Shown: positions 1-5,430 of the stretch, one piece after another
How positions within the stretch are numbered: the first letter of the stretch is position 1
Layout of the letters: each line of letters opens with the position of its first letter
NCBI GenBank assembly: GCA_044346745.1
Contig: JBIIYQ010000175.1
Coordinates: 1 to 5,430, forward strand
DNA length: 5,430 bases
DNA from: UKL13-2 sp044346745
GTDB taxonomy: Bacteria > Pseudomonadota > Gammaproteobacteria > Burkholderiales > Usitatibacteraceae
Direction: 5' to 3'
Made by a program: the position numbers and the translations under genes
Notes under the pieces: model-generated
Told to the model about the DNA's origin: nothing
Databases searched by the model: none
What the model saw: the letters and a program-made list of their open reading frames with translations, nothing else

Positions 1-42
1 GTTCGTTGGCAAACCAATCACCAATGGATTTCAACGCAGCCT

Positions 43-996
43 TTATAAACACATTAAAGCAGGAGAAAATCTAACTCGCAACCTCAACACGCCAATCCAT
101 GGCGTCCGGATTTTTGAGCCTCTCCACCTTAGTGTTTCAACGAGCCATAGAAACGCTTTCTTCAGGGTTGGCATATCGAGAGGCATCGGATTGCCGTTGC
201 GGTCTTTTCGAACCAGTTTCTTGGTCAGCTCATCCACAAGCCCTTTCTCTAACCCCGTCCATGCGCCGAGACCTGCCAAATCGCCCTTCAGGGCGATGGG
301 CAAAGCCCAACCGAAACTAGAGATGGCGACGGAATTTTCTTCCAGCGGGAAGCCCTTTTGATCTAACAGGACGGCGGCCAAGGCGGCCTTTTCCCGCTCT
401 TTGCGACCCCGCTCCTCATCTTCGCCGAAGACTTTGATTAGCTCGTCAGTGGCGCGGTCGACGAAAACACTGCCAAGAATCACTTGGTAATACAGTTTTT
501 TCTGCGGGCGAGAGCGTTCTCCACGAAGCCAAGGAAGCTCGTCGGTATCAATCTCGGCAACACAGCGCGTGTCCCCATTGGCAAGGTCGGCAGGACGGCG
601 ATAAGTTTGGGGGGACAAAGCCTCTAGAGCTGTCCAGGCGGAAAGAATCGCTGCGGGCTCATTTGTGACTGCCGGAACCGCACTCTGCGATTGCGTGGCT
701 TGAACTGTGCTGGCCCGCGACGGTTCTAGGTTTCTAGGGGGTGACGCTGGTACTTGAGGCAACGGGACGGCGTGTGCGATGGCTTGCGAAATGCCCGCAC
801 CAGTAGAGAGATCTTCGGCGCGTGGTTCGCTCAAACTCTCTCGGATTTTCTTTAAGAGAGTAATAGCACGAGCAGTGCTGCGATGGCTCAGTTCCTCGGT
901 GAGTCCTTGGCAGATGGCCTGGTCTGAAGAGGCGGTATCGAAGATCAATTCGAGTTCGGAAATGCCGAGCTTGAAGTAAGGTCGAATCTTGGCCAT
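43..996 (-). CDS. N-terminal fragment of a large SF1-helicase/AAA-type protein, probably truncated
   Basis: A 317-aa ORF starting at ATG 24 bp after guaA, with only a weak AAGGG at 1008-1012 (11 nt away) as ribosome site. Residues 1-55 form one charged segment (KIRPYFKLGISELELIFD, then TEELSHRSTARA). Residues 75-115 are a Pro/Ala/Ser-rich linker. Residues 116-289 hold the conserved-looking block, including ILSAWTALEALSPQTYRRP, DELPWLRGERSRPQ, LYYQVILGSV and SSFGWALPIALKGDLA. From memory, this pattern matches the region ahead of the helicase motor in very large (over 1000 aa) bacterial superfamily-1 helicase/AAA proteins. No Walker A or other helicase motif is present. From about residue 290 (near position 129) the sequence turns into an Arg-rich tail (RWRGSKIRTP, LRLRVRFSPA) unlike that family, which suggests a deletion or rearrangement downstream. 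It may be a decaying remnant. The family call is recognition, not a search result. Confidence 0.55.
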   Translation of the reverse strand: MAKIRPYFKLGISELELIFDTASSDQAICQGLTEELSHRSTARAITLLKKIRESLSEPRAEDLSTGAGISQAIAHAVPLPQVPASPPRNLEPSRASTVQATQSQSAVPAVTNEPAAILSAWTALEALSPQTYRRPADLANGDTRCVAEIDTDELPWLRGERSRPQKKLYYQVILGSVFVDRATDELIKVFGEDEERGRKEREKAALAAVLLDQKGFPLEENSVAISSFGWALPIALKGDLAGLGAWTGLEKGLVDELTKKLVRKDRNGNPMPLDMPTLKKAFLWLVETLRWRGSKIRTPWIGVLRLRVRFSPALMCL

Positions 997-1020
997 GATT
1001 TTGTTTACCCTTGGCTTGCT

Positions 1021-2748
1021 TTACTCCCACTCAATCGTCGCGGGCGGTTTGCCGCTCACGTCATACACGACACGATTGAATCCCCGCACTTCGTTGATGA
1101 TTCGGTTGGAGACTTTTCCTAACAACGAATAAGGCAACTCCGCCCAGTGTGCTGTCATGAAGTCGGTGGTTTGCACGGCGCGTAGGGCAACGACATTTTC
1201 GTACGTACGGCCATCACCCATGACACCGACACTTTTTACTGGGAGATAGACGGCGAAGGCTTGGGCGACGTTGTCGTACCAAGTTCTTTGCGCGCCTGTT
1301 GCCCCCTCTCCCGCCGCGTTTGCGGCACCCTCTGCATCGCTCCAAGTGTTCCCTTGTCCCGCGAGGGGAGAGGGAGTTGAATGCGTTGGTTGGCCAACCG
1401 TGGTAGAAATCCCCCCCGCCCCCCCTTTTTCTAAGGGGGGAGTCACCAGAGTGGCACGCAGCTCTTCGATAAAAATTGCATCGGCTCTCCGCAGCAAATC
1501 CGCCGCCTCGCGCGTGACTTCACCCAGAATACGCACTCCCAAACCCGGTCCGGGGAACGGATGGCGGTAGACCATCTCACGCGGCAGCCCAAGTGCGACA
1601 CCAAGTTCGCGCACTTCGTCTTTAAAGAGTTCGCGTAGCGGTTCAAGCAGTTTCAAATGTAGCGTGTCCGGTAAGCCGCCGACGTTGTGGTGCGACTTGA
1701 TGGTGTTGGCTTTTTTTGTCTTGGCGGATGCGCTTTCAATGACGTCCGGGTAAATGGTTCCCTGCGCCAGCCACTTAGCGTTCGCGAGTTTTTCTGACTC
1801 ACGTTGAAAGACTTCCACAAACACGCGGCCAATGATTTTGCGTTTTTGTTCGGGATCAGAAACACCTTTTAGCTGGCCCAGAAAGTCTTCGCTCGCATCG
1901 ACATAGACAACCTTCATGTGCAAATTGTCGGAGAAGGTCTTTTTCACCTGCGCCGATTCGTTTAAACGCATCAAGCCGTTATCGACGTACACACACGTGA
2001 GTTGATCGCCGATGGCTTTATGAATCAGTGCTGCGGCAACCGATGAATCGACGCCACCGCTCAAACCGAGAATGACTTCCTCATCTCCCACTTGCGCTTT
2101 GATTTTCTCGACGGCTTCAGGAATGTATTCCGGCATATTCCAGTGGGAGGAACAGCCGCAGATATCATGCACAAAGCGGTTATAGATGGCTTTGCCTTGC
2201 TTGGTGTGTGTGACTTCTGGATGAAACTGCACCGCATAAAAGTGGCGCGATTCATCTGCCATGCCAGCGAATGGCGTCGTTTCGTTCGACGCGATAACCT
2301 TGAACCCCGGTGGCAATGCAGTGACTTTGTCGCCGTGCGACATCCATACGTCGAGCAAACCATGGCCTTCGGCATTCACCGAATCTTGAATGCCGTTGAG
2401 TAACGTTGAGTGTCCCCGCGCACGTACTTCGGCGTAACCGAATTCGCGTACCAGCCCGTTTTCGACCTTGCCACCCAGCTGTGCGGCCATGGTTTGCATG
2501 CCGTAACAGATACCCAGCACCGGCACACCGAGTTCAAACACAACCTGCGGTGCGCGCGCGGTATCGGCTTCCGTCACCGATGCATGCGACCCTGACAGGA
2601 TGACACCCTTCGGGTTAAACGCCCGAATGTCGGCTTCCGACATATCGTGCCCATGCAGTTCCGAATACACCCCGGTTTCACGCACACGCCGTGCGATCAG
2701 CTGGGTGACTTGTGAGCCGAAGTCGAGAATAAGAATTTTGTCTTGCAT
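1021..2748 (-). CDS. guaA: GMP synthetase (glutamine-hydrolysing) with an in-frame insertion
   Basis: Converts XMP, ATP and glutamine to GMP in the cytoplasm, the step after GuaB. The N-terminal class I glutamine amidotransferase domain (about 1-195) has the nucleophile Cys81 in LGICYGMQ and the His176/Glu178 pair in FHPEVTHT. The ATP-pyrophosphatase domain begins near 208, with the PP-loop LSGGVDSS at 229-236. The C-terminal XMP-binding/dimerization domain contains HPFPGPGLGVRILGE (396-410) and ends with the canonical PPATIEWE. At 575 aa it is about 50 longer than E. coli GuaA (525 aa). The excess is explained by about 55 extra residues between FIEELR (426-431) and WYDNVAQAF (490-498), where E. 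coli has four residues. The extra stretch is rich in Gly, Ala, Thr and Ser and is encoded by palindromic repeat DNA. No stop or frameshift occurs, so the gene is probably still functional. No strong Shine-Dalgarno site precedes the ATG; with the MFS stop 9 bp upstream, translational coupling is likely. Confidence 0.97.
   Translation of the reverse strand: MQDKILILDFGSQVTQLIARRVRETGVYSELHGHDMSEADIRAFNPKGVILSGSHASVTEADTARAPQVVFELGVPVLGICYGMQTMAAQLGGKVENGLVREFGYAEVRARGHSTLLNGIQDSVNAEGHGLLDVWMSHGDKVTALPPGFKVIASNETTPFAGMADESRHFYAVQFHPEVTHTKQGKAIYNRFVHDICGCSSHWNMPEYIPEAVEKIKAQVGDEEVILGLSGGVDSSVAAALIHKAIGDQLTCVYVDNGLMRLNESAQVKKTFSDNLHMKVVYVDASEDFLGQLKGVSDPEQKRKIIGRVFVEVFQRESEKLANAKWLAQGTIYPDVIESASAKTKKANTIKSHHNVGGLPDTLHLKLLEPLRELFKDEVRELGVALGLPREMVYRHPFPGPGLGVRILGEVTREAADLLRRADAIFIEELRATLVTPPLEKGGAGGISTTVGQPTHSTPSPLAGQGNTWSDAEGAANAAGEGATGAQRTWYDNVAQAFAVYLPVKSVGVMGDGRTYENVVALRAVQTTDFMTAHWAELPYSLLGKVSNRIINEVRGFNRVVYDVSGKPPATIEWE
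1304..1374. repeat. Inverted repeat CCCTCTCCC ... GGGAGAGGG
   Basis: The 9-bp arms at 1304-1312 and 1366-1374 are perfect reverse complements separated by 53 nt. Pairing can extend inward to GC/GC with a bulge. A second small hairpin sits just inside the left arm: GCCGC (1313-1317), loop GTTT, GCGGC (1322-1326). The arms match the style of dispersed CCCTCTCCC-type repeats. The translated inner part is very Ala/Gly-rich (GAANAAGEGA). Confidence 0.6.
1388..1399. repeat. Perfect 12-bp palindrome GGTTGGCCAACC
   Basis: A self-complementary 12-mer inside the guaA insertion, between the G/C hairpin and the longer inverted repeat. It has no loop, so it could be a protein-binding site or an element junction rather than a stem-loop. 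It encodes the VGQP part of the inserted peptide. Confidence 0.55.
1420..1440. repeat. C6TT/AAG6 hairpin beside a C7-G-C7 tract
   Basis: CCCCCCTT at 1420-1427 and AAGGGGGG at 1433-1440 form a perfect 8-bp stem around a 5-nt loop (TTTCT). The tract CCCCCCC-G-CCCCCCC at 1411-1425 overlaps the left arm. On the coding (minus) strand this reads as G7-C-G7 after the hairpin. The arrangement is typical of dispersed CCCCCTTT/AAAGGGGG-type repeats. It is not a terminator, since it lies in the middle of a conserved coding frame with no T-run placed after the stem. Confidence 0.7.
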
Positions 2749-2757
2749 GTTGATTGC

Positions 2758-4062
2758 TTAGGAAGTGGGGACAGCAGCAGCGCGATTGGCAGGATGGACG
2801 GGAACACCACGGGTCGAAAAGAAACGCCAAGCGAGGAACACCGCAATCAATTGCAAAAATGCCGAAAGGTAAAACACGACACCCATCCGCCAGTCCCCCT
2901 GCGGATAGTGGGACACTTCGGCGAGCAGCTGCGTCGCAATGACCGGCGCAATGACAATCGACAGGCTGGATAACGATTGTAGTGAGCCCATCAGGGAGCC
3001 CTGCTGCGTGGGATCGGTGGCCTTAGAGACGATCGCCTGCAACGTCGGCGCTGCTCCATAGGACAGAAAGTTCAACACGATTAGGACGTAAATCATCCAG
3101 CCGGCGGTGGCAAGGCCAGTGGCGAAATAGATCACAGACGCCACCGCCAATCCGATGACACCGAGTCGGACCTCACCCATCAGCTTGATCAATCTTGATA
3201 ACAACCCAGCTTGCACTACGGCCGCCGTCAGGCCGACCAAGAACAACGCGATGCCGTTTTCCTTTGGCCCCCAGCCGAACTTGAAGTTGGTGTACAACAC
3301 CCAAGTGGTTTGCTGCAGCACTTGTGCGAACGCCGATAATGCAAACACCACGATCAGTAATCCAATGTCTGGCCGCGTGAACAACCGGCGGAATGACGAA
3401 AATGGATTCGATTTAGCGATTGAAAATACGGAACGCTTGTCTTTGGTCAACGATTCTTTGATAAAGATGAAACCAAAAATTGCGTTGGCAAAACACAATC
3501 CAGCGCCCACATAAAACGGCAAATGGTAGTTGATGCTACCCAGTATCCCGCCCAACATCGGCCCACAAATAAAACCGAGGCCGAAGGCTGCACCAATCAT
3601 GCCAAACGTTTTGGCGCGATTAGCGGGAGTTGAGATATCAGAAGCGTATGCCGAGGCGGTCGACATCGACGCCGAGCAGGCACCGCCAATGAAACGACCG
3701 AGAAACAGCCACATTAAGCTCGGTGCCCAGGCAGTAATCAAAAAATTCACCCCCATACCGGCGCTCGAAAAGATCAGTACCGGCCGGCGGCCAATCTTGT
3801 CGGAAAGTGCGCCTAGTAAGGGGATGCATAAAAACTGCATAAGGCCGAACGTGGCCGCCAAAACACCGTACCAGTGCGCCTGATCATCGGGTGATGTGAC
3901 GAAATCTCCTACCAGCAATGGCAACACCGGGACGGCCAAACCGACCCCGAGCATATCCAAAAAAACAACGCCGAGGACAAACTTGAATCCGCGTCTTTTT
4001 GCGGCCTCGGCCTCGACGGCTGGTGCGTCTAGAACTGGACCACCCTCTGTGCTACTCGACAA
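2758..4062 (-). CDS. MFS transporter, TetA-like DHA1 drug:H+ antiporter type
   Basis: A 434-aa inner-membrane protein of the major facilitator superfamily, probably a proton-driven exporter with 12 transmembrane helices. After a polar, acidic N terminus (residues 1-24), TM1 begins at about 27 (FVLGVVFLDMLGVGLAVPVLP). MFS motif A is GALSDKIGRR at 84-93, in the loop between TM2 and TM3. The antiporter motif C is GLGFICGPMLGG at 161-172 in TM5. A polar central loop (about 202-230) divides the two halves, and a degenerate second motif A lies near 286-300. The layout, including YGVLAATFGLMQFLCIPLLGALSD, resembles TetA and related DHA1 exporters. The substrate cannot be read from sequence, and tetracycline resistance should not be assumed. 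The start is TTG with a good GGAG site. The stop lies only 9 bp before guaA, so the two genes are probably co-transcribed and perhaps translationally coupled. A role in purine or nucleoside efflux is speculation from position only. Confidence 0.9.
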   Translation of the reverse strand: MSSSTEGGPVLDAPAVEAEAAKRRGFKFVLGVVFLDMLGVGLAVPVLPLLVGDFVTSPDDQAHWYGVLAATFGLMQFLCIPLLGALSDKIGRRPVLIFSSAGMGVNFLITAWAPSLMWLFLGRFIGGACSASMSTASAYASDISTPANRAKTFGMIGAAFGLGFICGPMLGGILGSINYHLPFYVGAGLCFANAIFGFIFIKESLTKDKRSVFSIAKSNPFSSFRRLFTRPDIGLLIVVFALSAFAQVLQQTTWVLYTNFKFGWGPKENGIALFLVGLTAAVVQAGLLSRLIKLMGEVRLGVIGLAVASVIYFATGLATAGWMIYVLIVLNFLSYGAAPTLQAIVSKATDPTQQGSLMGSLQSLSSLSIVIAPVIATQLLAEVSHYPQGDWRMGVVFYLSAFLQLIAVFLAWRFFSTRGVPVHPANRAAAVPTS

Positions 4063-4131
4063 AATTATTCTCCAACGCCTTCTGCAGAGGACATGACGGC
4101 TAAATCAAAGTCTTTCACCCCGCACCGCGAA
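4063..4131 (-). other. guaB-MFS intergenic gap
   Basis: This 69-bp spacer separates the guaB stop from the MFS start. Read on the minus strand, I find no convincing -35/-10 pair and no GC-rich hairpin followed by a T-run, so neither an internal promoter nor a terminator is supported. The only clear signal is the Shine-Dalgarno sequence at its downstream end. The most economical reading is co-transcription of the MFS gene from the guaB promoter, which lies outside the window. Confidence 0.5.
4070..4073 (-). promoter_or_regulatory. Shine-Dalgarno GGAG fixing a TTG start
   Basis: On the minus strand GGAG is followed by the 7-nt spacer AATAATT and then TTG at 4062-4060, which is ideal spacing. 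No ATG or GTG lies close by in frame, and the next in-frame Met is residue 37, inside the first membrane segment. The site therefore supports TTG as the true start of the transporter gene. Confidence 0.65.
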
Positions 4132-5430
4132 TCAGTCGGCCCGGTAGTTCGGTGCTTCTTTGGTAATTTGCACGTCATGAACGTGACTCTCGCGCATGCC
4201 AGCCGCAGTAATCTCGACGAAACTTGCTCCAGTACGAAACGCTTCGATGGTTGAACAGCCCACTAGGCCCATTGATGCACGAACCCCACCCATCAGTTGT
4301 GTGATGATGGCCGTCACCGGCCCCTTGTACGGAACCCGCCCCTCCACGCCCTCCGGCACCAATTTGTCGGCGTTGGAAATCGTTTCCTGAAAATAGCGAT
4401 CTGACGAACCTTTTTGCATCGCACCGAGGGAACCCATCCCGCGGTAGCTCTTGTAGGAGCGCCCTTGATAAAGCTCGATCTCCCCCGGCGCTTCGTCGGT
4501 GCCCGCGAACATCGAACCCATCATCACCGACGAGGCACCTGCGGCAATCGCTTTTGCAACGTCACCTGAGTAACGAATCCCACCATCCGCAATACAAGGA
4601 ATGCCGAGTGTTTCGAGCGCCTTGGCGGCCTCAGCAACCGCCGTAACTTGCGGCATACCTACGCCAGTCACAATGCGCGTGGTGCAAATCGAACCCGGAC
4701 CAACGCCAACCTTTACACAGTCGGCACCGTGATCGGCCAACGCCATTGCACCGGCTGCGGTGGCAACGTTGCCGCCGATGACTGCAACGGTGGGAAACTT
4801 CACTTTCACCGATTGCACCATATCCAATACGCCTTGTGCATGGCCATGCGAGGAGTCCACCACCAAACAATCCACACCGGCTTCAACCAGCGCCGCAGCG
4901 CGTTCGAGATTGTCACCCGCCACACCAATACCGGCACCGACACGCAACTGGCCAAGTGCGTCCTTACACGCGAGTGGATGATCCTTTGCCTTCTGGATAT
5001 CCTTGACGGTGATCAGACCAGCCAACTCAAAAGCGTCGTTGACAACCAGCACGCGCTCGAGGCGGTGTTTATGGATGAGTGCCTGTGCCTGATCGAGGCT
5101 GGCACCTTCCTTCACCGTCACCAAACGCTCGCGCGGCGTCATGATGTTCTTGACCGGCTGGTCGAGATTGGTCTCAAACCGGAGATCGCGGCTAGTGACG
5201 ATTCCGACAACAACTTTGCTCTCGACCACCGGCAGCCCGGAAAAGCCGTGTTGACGCTGTAGATTGATGACTTCGCGCACTGTCATGGACGGCGCGATGG
5301 CCAGCGGATCTTTCACCACACCGGACTCAAATCGTTTGACCCTCGCGACCTCTGCGGCTTGCGCCCGGATGGAAAGGTTTTTGTGGATGATGCCAATGCC
5401 ACCCTCTTGCGCGAGCGCAATTGCTAATCT
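4132..5430 (-). CDS. guaB: IMP dehydrogenase, 5' end cut by window edge
   Basis: Catalyses NAD-dependent oxidation of IMP to XMP in the cytoplasm, the first committed step of guanine nucleotide synthesis. The frame stays open to the right edge; the GTG codon at 5319 is internal, because conserved sequence (RLAIALAQEGG, then IHKN) continues upstream of it. The window holds 432 codons. Compared with the 488-aa E. coli enzyme, about 56 N-terminal residues lie outside. Numbering from the right edge, two CBS domains occupy roughly residues 37-158. The catalytic loop GPGSICTTR carries Cys249 (E. coli Cys305). The IMP-phosphate region contains ADGGIRYSGD (Asp282), followed by the flap with RGMGSLGAM and the DRYF Arg345-Tyr346 dyad (E. 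coli Arg401). The gene ends in TGA after ITKEAPNYRAD. All key residues are present, so it should be functional. It lies 69 bp upstream of the MFS gene and is probably first in the transcription unit with guaA. Confidence 0.98.
   Translation of the reverse strand, partial: RLAIALAQEGGIGIIHKNLSIRAQAAEVARVKRFESGVVKDPLAIAPSMTVREVINLQRQHGFSGLPVVESKVVVGIVTSRDLRFETNLDQPVKNIMTPRERLVTVKEGASLDQAQALIHKHRLERVLVVNDAFELAGLITVKDIQKAKDHPLACKDALGQLRVGAGIGVAGDNLERAAALVEAGVDCLVVDSSHGHAQGVLDMVQSVKVKFPTVAVIGGNVATAAGAMALADHGADCVKVGVGPGSICTTRIVTGVGMPQVTAVAEAAKALETLGIPCIADGGIRYSGDVAKAIAAGASSVMMGSMFAGTDEAPGEIELYQGRSYKSYRGMGSLGAMQKGSSDRYFQETISNADKLVPEGVEGRVPYKGPVTAIITQLMGGVRASMGLVGCSTIEAFRTGASFVEITAAGMRESHVHDVQITKEAPNYRAD

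Larger units (their letters stand above)
1285..1449 (-). repeat. Repeat-derived in-frame insertion within guaA
   Basis: About 165 bp (55 codons, approximately residues 434-488 of GuaA) have no counterpart in ordinary GuaA proteins. The edges are estimated from where conservation stops and resumes and may be off by several codons. The DNA consists of a G/C-homopolymer hairpin, a 12-bp perfect palindrome and a longer inverted repeat, all entered separately. Its translation includes TPPLEKGGAGGI and TPSPLAGQG. These peptides are of the kind produced when dispersed intergenic palindromic repeats of many proteobacteria are read through. There is no transposase, so it would be a non-autonomous element or a composite of several. 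Copies elsewhere in the genome cannot be tested from this window. Confidence 0.75.

Noticed and set aside
1..52. A minus-strand ORF starting at GTG (50-52) and running off the left edge (MFIKAALKSIGDWFANE...)
   Set aside because: Only about 17 codons are visible, there is no convincing ribosome site, and the peptide matches no family I know. It could be real, but the window cannot support calling it.
43..130. tRNA-like stretch on the minus strand (GGAGAG ... TTCTCC with a T-arm-like GAGTTAGATTTTCTC)
   Set aside because: The T-loop consensus is broken (no GTTCRA), the T-stem has a mismatch and a wobble pair, and no D-arm, anticodon arm or CCA end can be placed. At most it is a coincidence.
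1420..1440. Rho-independent terminator formed by the C6TT/AAG6 hairpin
   Set aside because: It falls inside the open guaA frame with conserved coding sequence on both sides, and no T-run follows the stem on the transcribed strand.
4065..4094. A 9-codon ATG mini-ORF (MSSAEGVGE) just upstream of the MFS start, as a leader peptide
   Set aside because: It has no Shine-Dalgarno site, it is not followed by attenuator-like stems, and its 3' end overlaps the ribosome site of the transporter. Chance is the simpler explanation.
4648..5262. A 204-codon plus-strand ORF opposite guaB
   Set aside because: It lies entirely within the conserved guaB coding sequence on the other strand. Its translation is His/Cys/Arg-rich with no recognisable domain, as expected of an antisense shadow frame.

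Overview
The window looks like an ordinary piece of a proteobacterial chromosome, most likely betaproteobacterial. GuaA carries wording typical of that class, such as FGYAEVRARGHS and the stretch around HPFPGPGLGVRILGE, but this is a judgement from memory of the families, not a search. All convincing genes lie on the minus strand, so the reading order is right to left.

Layout along the minus strand: (1) guaB (IMP dehydrogenase), cut at its 5' end by the right edge of the window; (2) a 69-bp gap; (3) a 12-TM major facilitator transporter of the TetA-like DHA1 type, starting at TTG; (4) a 9-bp gap; (5) guaA (GMP synthetase, glutamine-hydrolysing); (6) a 24-bp gap; (7) a 317-aa ORF that resembles only the N-terminal part of a much larger superfamily-1 helicase/AAA protein and seems to be truncated near position 130. 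The short spacings and the absence of any visible terminator suggest one transcription unit, guaB-MFS-guaA, perhaps reading into the truncated ORF. GuaB (IMP to XMP) and GuaA (XMP to GMP) are consecutive steps of guanine nucleotide synthesis. The transporter has no obvious place in that pathway.

The most interesting signal is inside guaA. The protein is 575 aa instead of the usual ~525, because about 165 bp (55 codons) interrupt the C-terminal dimerization domain in frame. The insert is built from dispersed-repeat-type palindromic DNA: a C6TT/AAG6 hairpin next to a C7-G-C7 tract, a perfect GGTTGGCCAACC palindrome, and a CCCTCTCCC/GGGAGAGGG inverted repeat. It contains no stop codon, and the conserved domain resumes on the far side down to the canonical PPATIEWE C terminus. 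This recalls the in-frame palindromic elements known from Rickettsia genes.

I see no CRISPR array, rRNA, credible tRNA, transposase or phage module, and no clear candidate for an entirely new system. The leftmost ~130 bp contain no gene I can recognise.
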